Both the position numbers and the translations under genes were made by a program. Shown here in pieces: positions 39,035 through 43,674 of a DNA stretch of 43,674 nt (its first letter is position 1; each line of letters starts with the position of its first letter). Source of the DNA: a virus; the IMG/VR virus record IMGVR_UViG_3300045738_000450, positions 1 to 43,674 of that record, one strand, 5' to 3'. The notes beneath the pieces were generated by a model. It saw only the letters and a program-made list of their open reading frames with translations. It was not told the DNA's origin and did no database searches.

Positions 39035-39382
39035 ATGACGAAGAATTTTGAAACCCTTAAAGCTGACATGGATGCCGCTATCGCTGAGTGTATTTGGATT
39101 CCCAATAATCTATTACCTGAGCGTTACCAAGACCATCGTGAAGGTGGTTCTACGATAGAACGCCTTAACCGTATCTATGATGAGGAAGTATTGCCCAATC
39201 TGGAATTTCAACAGATGAAAGCGGAAAAGGCTGAGCGACTGGAAAAGTACGCTGCTGAGTACGCTGAACGTGGCGAGTTTACCTATGACGTAAACGAACA
39301 TCGGCAATATATGAATGAGCAATCATTTTGCGATGGATTGTTAAAGGCTGGCATACTGGACAGCGAAGATTTTATGGAATGA
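39035..39382 (+). CDS. Hypothetical helical protein (115 aa)
   Basis: ATG 39035 follows ACGAAAGGTCACAAC. Helical throughout with charged segments (FQQMKAEKAERLEKYAAEYA) and acidic residues. A possible -10 (TACAAT, 38993-38998) without a clear -35 precedes it, so expression may also come from 38589. Function unknown. Confidence 0.6.
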   Translation: MTKNFETLKADMDAAIAECIWIPNNLLPERYQDHREGGSTIERLNRIYDEEVLPNLEFQQMKAEKAERLEKYAAEYAERGEFTYDVNEHRQYMNEQSFCDGLLKAGILDSEDFME

Positions 39383-39396
39383 AAGGAATGGAAAGA

Positions 39397-39534
39397 ATGA
39401 GAACCAGACGAATAACTCAGCTTGAGATTGCCAGATTTTATCAGCGATTAGAGAATGAAGAGCGACGGCGCAAGGCTGCGGAAGCAATCAAGGAACAGAA
39501 AAGTTTCCTGAAAAAACTGTTCGGTAGGCCTTGA
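39397..39534 (+). CDS. Small basic helical protein (45 aa)
   Basis: ATG 39397 follows AAAGGAATGGAAAGA; earlier in-frame ATGs at 39379 and 39388 exist. Product is one long charged helix (IARFYQRLENEERRRKAAEA, I-K-E-Q-K-S-F-L-K-K-L-F). Could bind nucleic acid or polymerase; this is only from composition. Coupled to the upstream gene. Confidence 0.5.
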   Translation: MRTRRITQLEIARFYQRLENEERRRKAAEAIKEQKSFLKKLFGRP

Positions 39535-39598
39535 CAAAACCGAAAAAAGGGCGGGGCGATTTTTTGCAAAAATTCCGGTTTTCCTTAAAGTTTTCCCC

Positions 39599-39626
39599 TT
39601 GCAAACGCCGATAAATATAGTATAAT
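39599..39626 (+). promoter_or_regulatory. Promoter of tRNA gene
   Basis: TTGCAA (39599-39604), 16 bp with CGCCGATAAATATAG, TATAAT (39621-39626). Preceded by a degenerate hairpin element (AAAAAAGGGCGGGGCGATTT). Start expected about 10 nt before the tRNA. Confidence 0.75.
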
Positions 39627-39642
39627 GAAGAAGTATCGGTTA

Positions 39643-39716
<74 letters not shown>

Positions 39717-39810
39717 CTATGATGTGCCGTCTGCTGTCTTTGCCAATCAACGCCAGTCAAAGTATAGCACAATAGTCAGCGAAAATCCGGGAATACACTA
39801 AAGTTTCTGA

Positions 39811-39838
39811 TTGACAATGACGATAAATATAGTATAAT
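39811..39838 (+). promoter_or_regulatory. Sigma-70 promoter with conserved spacer
   Basis: TTGACA (39811-39816), 16 bp with ATGACGATAAATATAG, TATAAT (39833-39838). Confidence 0.9.
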
Positions 39839-39880
39839 GAAAGATGTAAGGTAATTAACTCTAGCACAAGGAAAAGAATA

Positions 39881-40051
39881 ATGAAGATTGAATTTGTTAA
39901 GGACAAGGAAACGAAGAACACCATCCGGTTCACCGCTAGTGGCGGAGAAGTTTCGGGTAGCCTGTATGTTGCCAAAGATTCTGAACTGGCAAAGGATAGC
40001 CACATTGCCGTAGAGGTTGTGGCCTCACAGCCAGCAGAAGTGGAGGCATAA
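39881..40051 (+). CDS. Small conserved-type phage protein (56 aa)
   Basis: ATG 39881 follows ACAAGGAAAAGAATA. Pattern M-K-I-E-F-V-K-D-K-E-T-K-N-T-I-R-F then G-S-L-Y-V-A-K and a final I-A-V-E-V-V strand: a small beta fold of a type common in phage genomes with no known function. Next gene begins 2 bp downstream, so the pair forms an operon. Confidence 0.65.
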   Translation: MKIEFVKDKETKNTIRFTASGGEVSGSLYVAKDSELAKDSHIAVEVVASQPAEVEA

Positions 40052-40053
40052 CA

Positions 40054-40245
40054 ATGAAACTAATTCTTACCGACGACGAGGGGTTAGTGATAGACCAGTG
40101 GGAGATCAAGCAGGATATTGACCTACCAGATCTAGATGAGCTTACAGATTGTCTGTATGCCGCCGGGTTTTATGATGACGCACAAATGCCCGTATCAACG
40201 ACACCGAAATGGTCTTCGATTGTGTCTTTTATGAAAAAAGATTAA
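40054..40245 (+). CDS. Hypothetical acidic protein (63 aa)
   Basis: ATG 40054, 2 bp after the upstream stop, with GGAGG at 40042-40046. Sequence KLILTDDEGLVIDQWEI then helix LDELTDCLYAAGF. Unrecognised. Acidic; ends before the next promoter. Confidence 0.6.
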   Translation: MKLILTDDEGLVIDQWEIKQDIDLPDLDELTDCLYAAGFYDDAQMPVSTTPKWSSIVSFMKKD

Positions 40246-40255
40246 AGTTTACCCC

Positions 40256-40283
40256 TTGACAATGCCGATAATTATAGTATAAT
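40256..40283 (+). promoter_or_regulatory. Sigma-70 promoter with conserved spacer
   Basis: TTGACA (40256-40261), 16 bp with ATGCCGATAATTATAG, TATAAT (40278-40283). Confidence 0.9.
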
Positions 40284-40319
40284 GGAAGAGTAACACGGTT
40301 TTTTTGAAAGGATTGAAAC

Positions 40320-40577
40320 ATGAAAGTTTCACAACAGATTACGGCTGGCAAATTGACAAGTTCCTATATGTCCTCTTGGAACAATGAGCTTCAACTTAGC
40401 TTTGGTGATGACCAAGTTACGTTGAAAATTGACGAGTCAGAATTGCGTGATCTACGCAACCGACTCAATGAGCGTATTGAGTCAATCGACACCGAGCGTA
40501 AAGAGGAACTCGAAGCTGAATTGGCAAAGGCGCAGACCGAGGCTGAAGAACTCGAAAGTGAGGCTTCCGATGGCTAA
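40320..40577 (+). CDS. Hypothetical protein with C-terminal coiled coil (85 aa)
   Basis: ATG 40320 follows GAAAGGATTGAAAC. Beta-prone first half (ELQLSFGDDQVTLKIDESEL), then a long acidic helix (ERKEELEAELAKAQTEAEEL). First of three coupled genes (overlap of 8 bases, then 4-bp gap). Function unknown. Confidence 0.65.
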   Translation: MKVSQQITAGKLTSSYMSSWNNELQLSFGDDQVTLKIDESELRDLRNRLNERIESIDTERKEELEAELAKAQTEAEELESEASDG

Positions 40578-40728
40578 TCTGGAGCCCATTTGTGGACTTG
40601 GCACTGAATTGCCACAGGGTACTGTTGTATCCATCAACCGGGGAACTGTCACGGTTGAAAAGAAAGATGGCACTGAAGGCACGTTGACCTTCGAGCAAGT
40701 AGAGAACCTGTTTTTTAAGAAGGAGTAA
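40570..40728 (+). CDS. Small SH3-like hypothetical protein (52 aa)
   Basis: ATG 40570 overlaps the upstream gene by 8 bases. Product: L-P-Q-G-T-V-V-S-I-N-R-G-T-V-T-V-E-K-K-D-G then F-E-Q-V-E-N-L-F-F-K-K-E. The strand-turn-strand pattern with G-T-V-x-x-I resembles a KOW/SH3-like barrel (inference). The next gene has a similar pattern. Confidence 0.55.
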   Translation: MANLEPICGLGTELPQGTVVSINRGTVTVEKKDGTEGTLTFEQVENLFFKKE

Positions 40729-40732
40729 GCAT

Positions 40733-40942
40733 ATGTTTACCAACATTTTGACTCTCAAGAGAGGTGATACTTTGTCGTGTAAGTATCCCGTACATGGAAG
40801 TCGCAACATTTTGAAGCGACACACCGGAACCGTTGAGAAAGTCTCATCTGGCAACGGCGGCCTGTACGCCACCATCCGCAGCGCAAACGGTGCTGTTCGC
40901 AGCCTGTCATACGCAAGGATGATCGACCCAACAACCGCATAG
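40733..40942 (+). CDS. Small SH3-like hypothetical protein (69 aa)
   Basis: ATG 40733 follows AAGAAGGAGTAAGCAT, a strong ribosome site. Pattern LTLKRGDTLSCKYPVHGSRN, H-T-G-T-V-E-K-V, G-L-Y-A-T-I-R-S-A-N-G-A-V-R-S-L-S, basic, all-beta. Could bind nucleic acid, unproven. Last gene before a strong hairpin. Confidence 0.6.
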   Translation: MFTNILTLKRGDTLSCKYPVHGSRNILKRHTGTVEKVSSGNGGLYATIRSANGAVRSLSYARMIDPTTA

Positions 40943-40976
40943 TTGTTGTCCCCTTTGTGGGTTGTTTGCTTGTGCG

Positions 40977-41002
40977 GGGTGGCCGGTTTCGGCCGGTCAC
41001 CC
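40977..41002 (+). terminator. Strong hairpin after the SH3-like gene
   Basis: GGGTGGCCGG pairs with CCGGTCACCC (10 bp, one G-T pair), loop TTTCGG. No T tract follows, so it could instead be an RNA 3' stabiliser or a processing site. Confidence 0.55.
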
Positions 41003-41029
41003 ACACTTGCAGATTAAGAAATACAATAT

Positions 41030-41291
41030 ATATCGGTTGGGTAGCTCCCAGCCGGTAGGAAGGTGGCCGAATGCCCAAGCTAGACTGAGGGGGTAAGGCA
41101 CACGGACTAAGGAGTATGCCCGAATGGGTGAGGCTTTAGTCGGTGGTACAAAGTAGGGAACGCTCCCGCAAGGGGGTAGACATATCAGTCCCTGAAACGT
41201 TGGTGGTGATACATAATTCCACCCCTTCCACAATACAGAAGACCGGCGAGTCGCTGCTAAACCGATGCAGTCGGCCGCCGGTTTCTTTTTT
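41030..41291 (+). ncRNA. Candidate structured noncoding RNA 3, group-I-intron-like segments
   Basis: A 460-bp gene-free stretch (40943-41406). TACAATATATAT near 41022-41033 may be a -10. Hairpin CGGTTGGG/CCCAGCCG opens the RNA. GGAAGGTGG (41058) pairs with CCACCCCTTCC (41219), closing a multi-branched domain. Inside it, CACGGACTAAGG and GACATATCAGTCCC resemble the group I intron R and S segments, with GGACT/AGTCC as P7; CTCCC/GGGGG and GCCC/GGGT hairpins also form. No exon genes were recognised, so it may be a free-standing RNA. It ends in a clear terminator. Confidence 0.5.
41242..41291 (+). terminator. Rho-independent terminator of noncoding RNA 3
   Basis: ACCGGCG (41242-41248) pairs with CGCCGGT (41276-41282), inner CTGC/GCAG, followed by TTTCTTTTTT. 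This is the clearest intrinsic terminator on the plus strand and marks a transcript without a protein. Confidence 0.8.
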
Positions 41292-41293
41292 GC

Positions 41294-41345
41294 AAAAAAC
41301 GCCCCGGCATTTTTCGTGCCAAAAGTATTCTGGATTTCTCTAAAG
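41294..41345 (+). terminator. Double-hairpin intergenic element, copy 9 (degenerate)
   Basis: AAAAAACGCCCCGGCATTTT, CGTGCC; the second hairpin is lost, but GGATTTCTCTAAAGTTTTCG links to the promoter as in 43512. Confidence 0.5.
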
Positions 41346-41351
41346 TTTTCG

Positions 41352-41380
41352 CCTGCAAATGCCGATAAATATGATATAAT
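41352..41380 (+). promoter_or_regulatory. Promoter with conserved spacer, weak -35
   Basis: CCTGCA (41352-41357), 17 bp with ATGCCGATAAATATGA, TATAAT (41375-41380). The spacer is conserved although the -35 is not. Confidence 0.7.
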
Positions 41381-41406
41381 AGCAGTGTACCATTGAAAGG
41401 AAAACC

Positions 41407-41799
41407 ATGATCGACCCAAGCAAACGAGTGTACGTGTATTACAATCTTCATAAGAAGTGTTGGAGTGTAAAGCAGTCTGGTAAGGTGGTGTCGCATACAG
41501 ACCGTATCGCGTTACGTGATGCCCGTTACCTAGTGGGCAAAGCGGGCCGCAAACGTGTGTTAGCCACAAAGACAAAAAACGTTCACGCTGGCGTGTCTGG
41601 CTACGTGGTTGATCGAATACCCACCCTTGAAAGGGAGATCGTTTTTTACGTTACTTATAATCCGTACAAATACGATTCATTTGTAGACCGGATAGACCGC
41701 GAGCCAGTTGACCATTCTGATTATGCTTACTTGGAGTGTGGCGACGGGTGGAGAGACATTGAAGCAATTTTCGATATAGAGTATTGGTCTAAAGTTTAG
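41407..41799 (+). CDS. Hypothetical phage protein (130 aa)
   Basis: ATG 41407 follows TTGAAAGGAAAACC. Sequence V-Y-V-Y-Y-N-L-H-K-K-C-W-S-V, R-D-A-R-Y-L-V-G-K-A-G-R-K-R-V-L and K-N-V-H-A-G-V-S-G-Y are conserved features of a widespread uncharacterised phage family. Basic first half, acidic aromatic second half (DYAYLECGDGWRDIEAIFDI). Function unknown. Stop is 3 bp before the next promoter. Confidence 0.75.
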   Translation: MIDPSKRVYVYYNLHKKCWSVKQSGKVVSHTDRIALRDARYLVGKAGRKRVLATKTKNVHAGVSGYVVDRIPTLEREIVFYVTYNPYKYDSFVDRIDREPVDHSDYAYLECGDGWRDIEAIFDIEYWSKV

Positions 41800-41801
41800 G
41801 C

Positions 41802-41829
41802 TTGACAAATGCCGATAATATGTTATAAT
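41802..41829 (+). promoter_or_regulatory. Sigma-70 promoter with conserved spacer
   Basis: TTGACA (41802-41807), 16 bp with ATGCCGATAATATG, TATAAT (41824-41829). Confidence 0.9.
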
Positions 41830-41864
41830 GGGGACAAGTAAGCAACACAACGAAAGGTAGCACA

Positions 41865-42659
41865 ATGTTAAAGTATTCACCAGCTAACGCGAAAACAGAA
41901 GCACTAAAAGAGGTTGACGAACTCAAGCCGTTTCTTGCCGCGATCCATGAGCAGGGAATCCCACACCGCAAAATCTACTCTCTTGATCTACTGTCCGGTT
42001 ACAGTTGCCCGTCTGCAAAAGCCTGCTTGTCGAAAGCTGTTGTAGATGAAAACGGCAAACGTCATATTGAGGATGGTAAGGACAACGAGTTTCGTTGTTT
42101 CTCTGCTAGTCAAGAAGTCCAGTATACCAACGTCTACAATCTACGCAAGCACAATTTTGATACGCTGCGCGGGTTACACTTGAACGATATGATTCACGAA
42201 TTGAATCAGGCCATGCCGGAAGATTTGGGCATCTGTCGGATTCATGTTGCTGGCGATTTCTTCAATTCGGATTATATGTTCGCTTGGATTAACATGGCGA
42301 TGATGCACCCTGATAGATTGTTCTATGCTTATACCAAGTCACTCAAATACTGGTTGCAGCATATAGAGTGGATTGAGAAGTTGGATAACTTTGTCTTGAC
42401 CGCTAGTTATGGTGGCAGGGACGATGATCTAATTTTCAAACACGGATTGCGGCATTGTAATGTTATCGGATCAGAGGCAGAAACGCACTTACCGATAGAC
42501 CACGACGATAGCCATGCAGCTAGACCGTCGCAACGTCACAATTCATTTTCCTTGCTGATTCATGGCACACAACCAAAGGGAAGCAAGGCGGCGGAAGCGT
42601 TGAAGCTACTCAAGAAAAACAACGTGCGACATTCCTACAATCGAAAGTCAACAGTATGA
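41865..42659 (+). CDS. GP88-family protein (264 aa)
   Basis: ATG 41865 follows CGAAAGGTAGCACA. Recognisable as the phage 'gene product 88' family: I-Y-S-L-D-L-L-S-G-Y-S-C-P-S-A-K-A-C (38-54), F-R-C-F-S-A-S (77-82), C-R-I-H-V-A-G-D-F-F (124-133) and F-Y-A-Y-T-K-S (153-159). Conserved Cys, His and Asp residues suggest a metal or cofactor site. The activity of this family is not known. Largest gene of the rightward region, with its own promoter. Confidence 0.8.
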   Translation: MLKYSPANAKTEALKEVDELKPFLAAIHEQGIPHRKIYSLDLLSGYSCPSAKACLSKAVVDENGKRHIEDGKDNEFRCFSASQEVQYTNVYNLRKHNFDTLRGLHLNDMIHELNQAMPEDLGICRIHVAGDFFNSDYMFAWINMAMMHPDRLFYAYTKSLKYWLQHIEWIEKLDNFVLTASYGGRDDDLIFKHGLRHCNVIGSEAETHLPIDHDDSHAARPSQRHNSFSLLIHGTQPKGSKAAEALKLLKKNNVRHSYNRKSTV

Positions 42660-42676
42660 CATTTCCAGATGGTCAC

Positions 42677-42704
42677 TTGACTCCAACGAAAGGTGTGGTA
42701 CAAT
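42677..42704 (+). promoter_or_regulatory. Promoter, weak
   Basis: TTGACT (42677-42682), 16 bp, TACAAT (42699-42704). Upstream of the 19-aa peptide gene. Confidence 0.55.
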
Positions 42705-42730
42705 GAATCTATTCTGAAAGGTGGTTGCGT

Positions 42731-42790
42731 ATGCTAGAACTTTTCGTGGCAATGATGATTTTGTACATGATGACAGGAGAAGATGAATGA
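42731..42790 (+). CDS. Possible 19-aa membrane peptide
   Basis: ATG 42731 follows GAAAGGTGGTTGCGT. Product M-L-E-L-F-V-A-M-M-I-L-Y-M-M-T-G-E-D-E, one hydrophobic helix. Its stop overlaps the next ATG (ATGA), so it may also serve as a coupling leader. Confidence 0.4.
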   Translation: MLELFVAMMILYMMTGEDE

Positions 42791-42969
42791 CATATAGAGA
42801 GTTACTTGAGTTTTTACAGTCGCTGCCGGACACGGACGACAGGTTAAGCGACAATGTTACTGTTTACGACGCTGAGGTGGATGAGTTTTTCGGACAGGTA
42901 GAATTGATGGAAACTGTTGATTCTGACGTTCTGGACGACAAGCATTTATACTTCGCGTGGGAAGCATAA
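42787..42969 (+). CDS. Hypothetical acidic phage protein (60 aa)
   Basis: ATG 42787 has ACAGGAGAAG upstream. Pattern MTYRELLEFLQSLPDTDDRL, then N-V-T-V-Y-D-A-E-V-D-E-F-F and V-L-D-D-K-H-L-Y-F-A-W: a layout common in phage and bacterial hypothetical proteins of about 60 aa. Helix followed by small sheet; function unknown. Confidence 0.7.
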   Translation: MTYRELLEFLQSLPDTDDRLSDNVTVYDAEVDEFFGQVELMETVDSDVLDDKHLYFAWEA

Positions 42970-43123
42970 TTTGTAAGCCCAAAGGATAGCCGCTGGTCGA
43001 CCAGAACCCTTGAAACCGTGGAGCCGCGAGGCGCAAATGGTGGCAGTCGAGCCAGATAGGGTAGCGACTCGCCGTTTTTACGGCGGGTGTCTGCGGCGGC
43101 TGTCCGGCGGGCCTACGTTTCAT
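42970..43123 (+). other. Gene-free, GC-rich, hairpin-rich stretch
   Basis: Contains the palindrome CTGGTCGACCAG, a hairpin CGCCGTTTTTACGGCG, and inverted GGCGG/CCGCC segments. G+C is far above the surrounding genes. Could be a noncoding RNA or 5' leader of the gene at 43135. No reading frame on the plus strand. Confidence 0.4.
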
Positions 43124-43134
43124 AGGAGTTGAAG

Positions 43135-43380
43135 ATGGGATATGAAGGCGAATACGTTGTAGGCTTTGTTGGTAGTGATGGTACTTTAGGTCGCACCATA
43201 TCGGGTGAATATAATGTCGCCATAGAAGCTATGGAAGTGTTGTTTGATGAAAATGAAGATGTAGCACCACCTCCTGAGTATTGGGAAGATAATTGTTCGT
43301 ATCACAGTGAACTGGAAATAGGAACCTACTTCTTTGGTGGGTTGGAACATTACACTGAATCAACAATATGTAATTGTTAG
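43135..43380 (+). CDS. Hypothetical acidic protein (81 aa)
   Basis: ATG 43135 follows ATAGGAGTTGAAG. Sequence YEGEYVVGFVGSDGTLGRTI then an acidic helix and C-terminal C-N-C. Unrecognised. Preceded by the GC-rich stretch, with no clear promoter of its own. Confidence 0.65.
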   Translation: MGYEGEYVVGFVGSDGTLGRTISGEYNVAIEAMEVLFDENEDVAPPPEYWEDNCSYHSELEIGTYFFGGLEHYTESTICNC

Positions 43381-43403
43381 GAACTGAAGATGAGTAATGC
43401 TTT

Positions 43404-43490
43404 ATGGGAATAGAGAAAAAAGTATTGTTGTGGAATTTGGTTGTGATCCCCTTCCTGCTGCTTATAGTATTTATAATGCTGCTGGTCTGA
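43404..43490 (+). CDS. Small single-helix membrane protein (28 aa)
   Basis: ATG 43404 lies inside a 7-codon frame (43390-43413, preceded by GGAACTGAAG), so coupled initiation is likely. Product M-G-I-E-K-K then VLLWNLVVIPFLLLIVFIML: one membrane helix. Function unknown. Confidence 0.45.
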   Translation: MGIEKKVLLWNLVVIPFLLLIVFIMLLV

Positions 43491-43511
43491 GCGGGGGCTG
43501 AATAATATACC

Positions 43512-43586
43512 AAAAAACGCCCCGGCGGTTTTCGCCGTAACCCCTTGCCCCATAACGACTTACGACTATTCCGGTTTTTTTTGGGA
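43512..43586 (+). terminator. Double-hairpin intergenic element, copy 10
   Basis: AAAAAACGCCCCGGCG GTTTT CGCCG; second stem GTAACCCCTT ... AACGACTTAC; then TATTCCGGTTTTTTTTGGG. Complete version, followed at once by a promoter. Confidence 0.65.
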
Positions 43587-43604
43587 TTCTCTAAAGTTTT
43601 GGCC

Positions 43605-43632
43605 TTGACTTTGCCGATAATTATAGTATACT
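43605..43632 (+). promoter_or_regulatory. Promoter with conserved spacer
   Basis: TTGACT (43605-43610), 16 bp with TTGCCGATAATTATAG, TATACT (43627-43632). Confidence 0.85.
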
Positions 43633-43667
43633 AAGAGGGTAACACCAGCAGATACAAGGAGAGACAA

Positions 43668-43674
43668 ATGATAA
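43668..43674 (+). CDS. Start of next gene (cut by right edge)
   Basis: ATG 43668 with AAGGAGAGACAA upstream and the promoter at 43605; only two codons and one base are inside the window. Confidence 0.5.

Noticed and set aside
41030-41291. RNase P RNA or tmRNA
   Set aside because: Short stretches (ACAGAA, GGTAAGGC) look suggestive, but the conserved P4 segments and a tag reading frame were not found, and it is too short.
40997-41575. Minus-strand frame of 192 aa
   Set aside because: Crosses a clear terminator, a promoter and the 41407 gene on the other strand; no start signals.

Overview
The window is part of a tailed double-stranded DNA phage genome (Caudoviricetes, apparently lytic; no integrase or recognisable repressor). 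Evidence: a packaging and capsid module in the usual order (large terminase, portal, prohead protease/scaffold, decoration protein, HK97-fold major capsid protein), very long fibre genes, a phage-type sigma factor and a phage tRNA. No gene identifies the host. The plus-strand promoters are textbook sigma-70 type (TTGACA, 16-17 bp, TATAAT) and start sites carry purine-rich GGAG/AAGG ribosome-binding sites, so a conventional bacterial host is implied. Sheath, tube, tape-measure and replication genes are absent from the window and presumably lie outside it.

Left part (1-30,357), all on the minus strand, is the late region. Read 5' to 3' from 30,357 leftward it holds: a 50-aa acidic protein, a virion-like protein, a gp55-like sigma factor, a coiled-coil protein that may be the small terminase, an HNH nuclease, GDP-mannose 4,6-dehydratase, a small unknown, a second HNH nuclease, an ERCC4/XPF-type nuclease, large terminase, portal, a T4 gp21-like protease fused to a scaffold (with a good internal start for free scaffold), decoration protein, major capsid protein and a strong terminator. 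Appendage genes follow: a 157-aa beta protein, 1567-aa and 2162-aa fibres, a three-gene enzyme island (phosphoribosyltransferase-HAD fusion, SAM methyltransferase, sulfotransferase), several small virion proteins, and a further fibre cut by the window edge. A motif, GTGTATAATAA or close variants, lies upstream of five late units and is a candidate promoter for the phage sigma factor.

Right part (30,400-43,674), all on the plus strand, is a mosaic of about 30 very small genes, most with their own promoter. Nearly all are unrecognisable; exceptions are a GP88-family protein and a tRNA-Asp(GTC). Several are tandem paralogues, and at least seven are tiny single-helix membrane peptides. The space between genes is filled with several families of repeated, hairpin-forming elements: terminator-like double hairpins joined to promoters with a conserved spacer (about ten copies), a GGGTTAAACCC element at gene ends (four copies), a 130-190 bp upstream block (three copies), a 28-bp tandem array (six copies), and at least four structured noncoding loci, one with a clear terminator and group-I-intron-like P7 segments.

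The most unusual signal is in the first seven small genes. Each has an AUG exactly at or near the predicted transcription start (7 nt after the -10 box in six of seven), and it is always in frame with the Shine-Dalgarno-supported AUG 18-39 nt downstream. This implies leaderless translation of short N-terminal tails, Asn-rich in most, or dual starts. The divergent 30,358-30,744 region, with three direct repeats and a palindrome between the late and early promoters, is probably the main transcriptional switch visible here.
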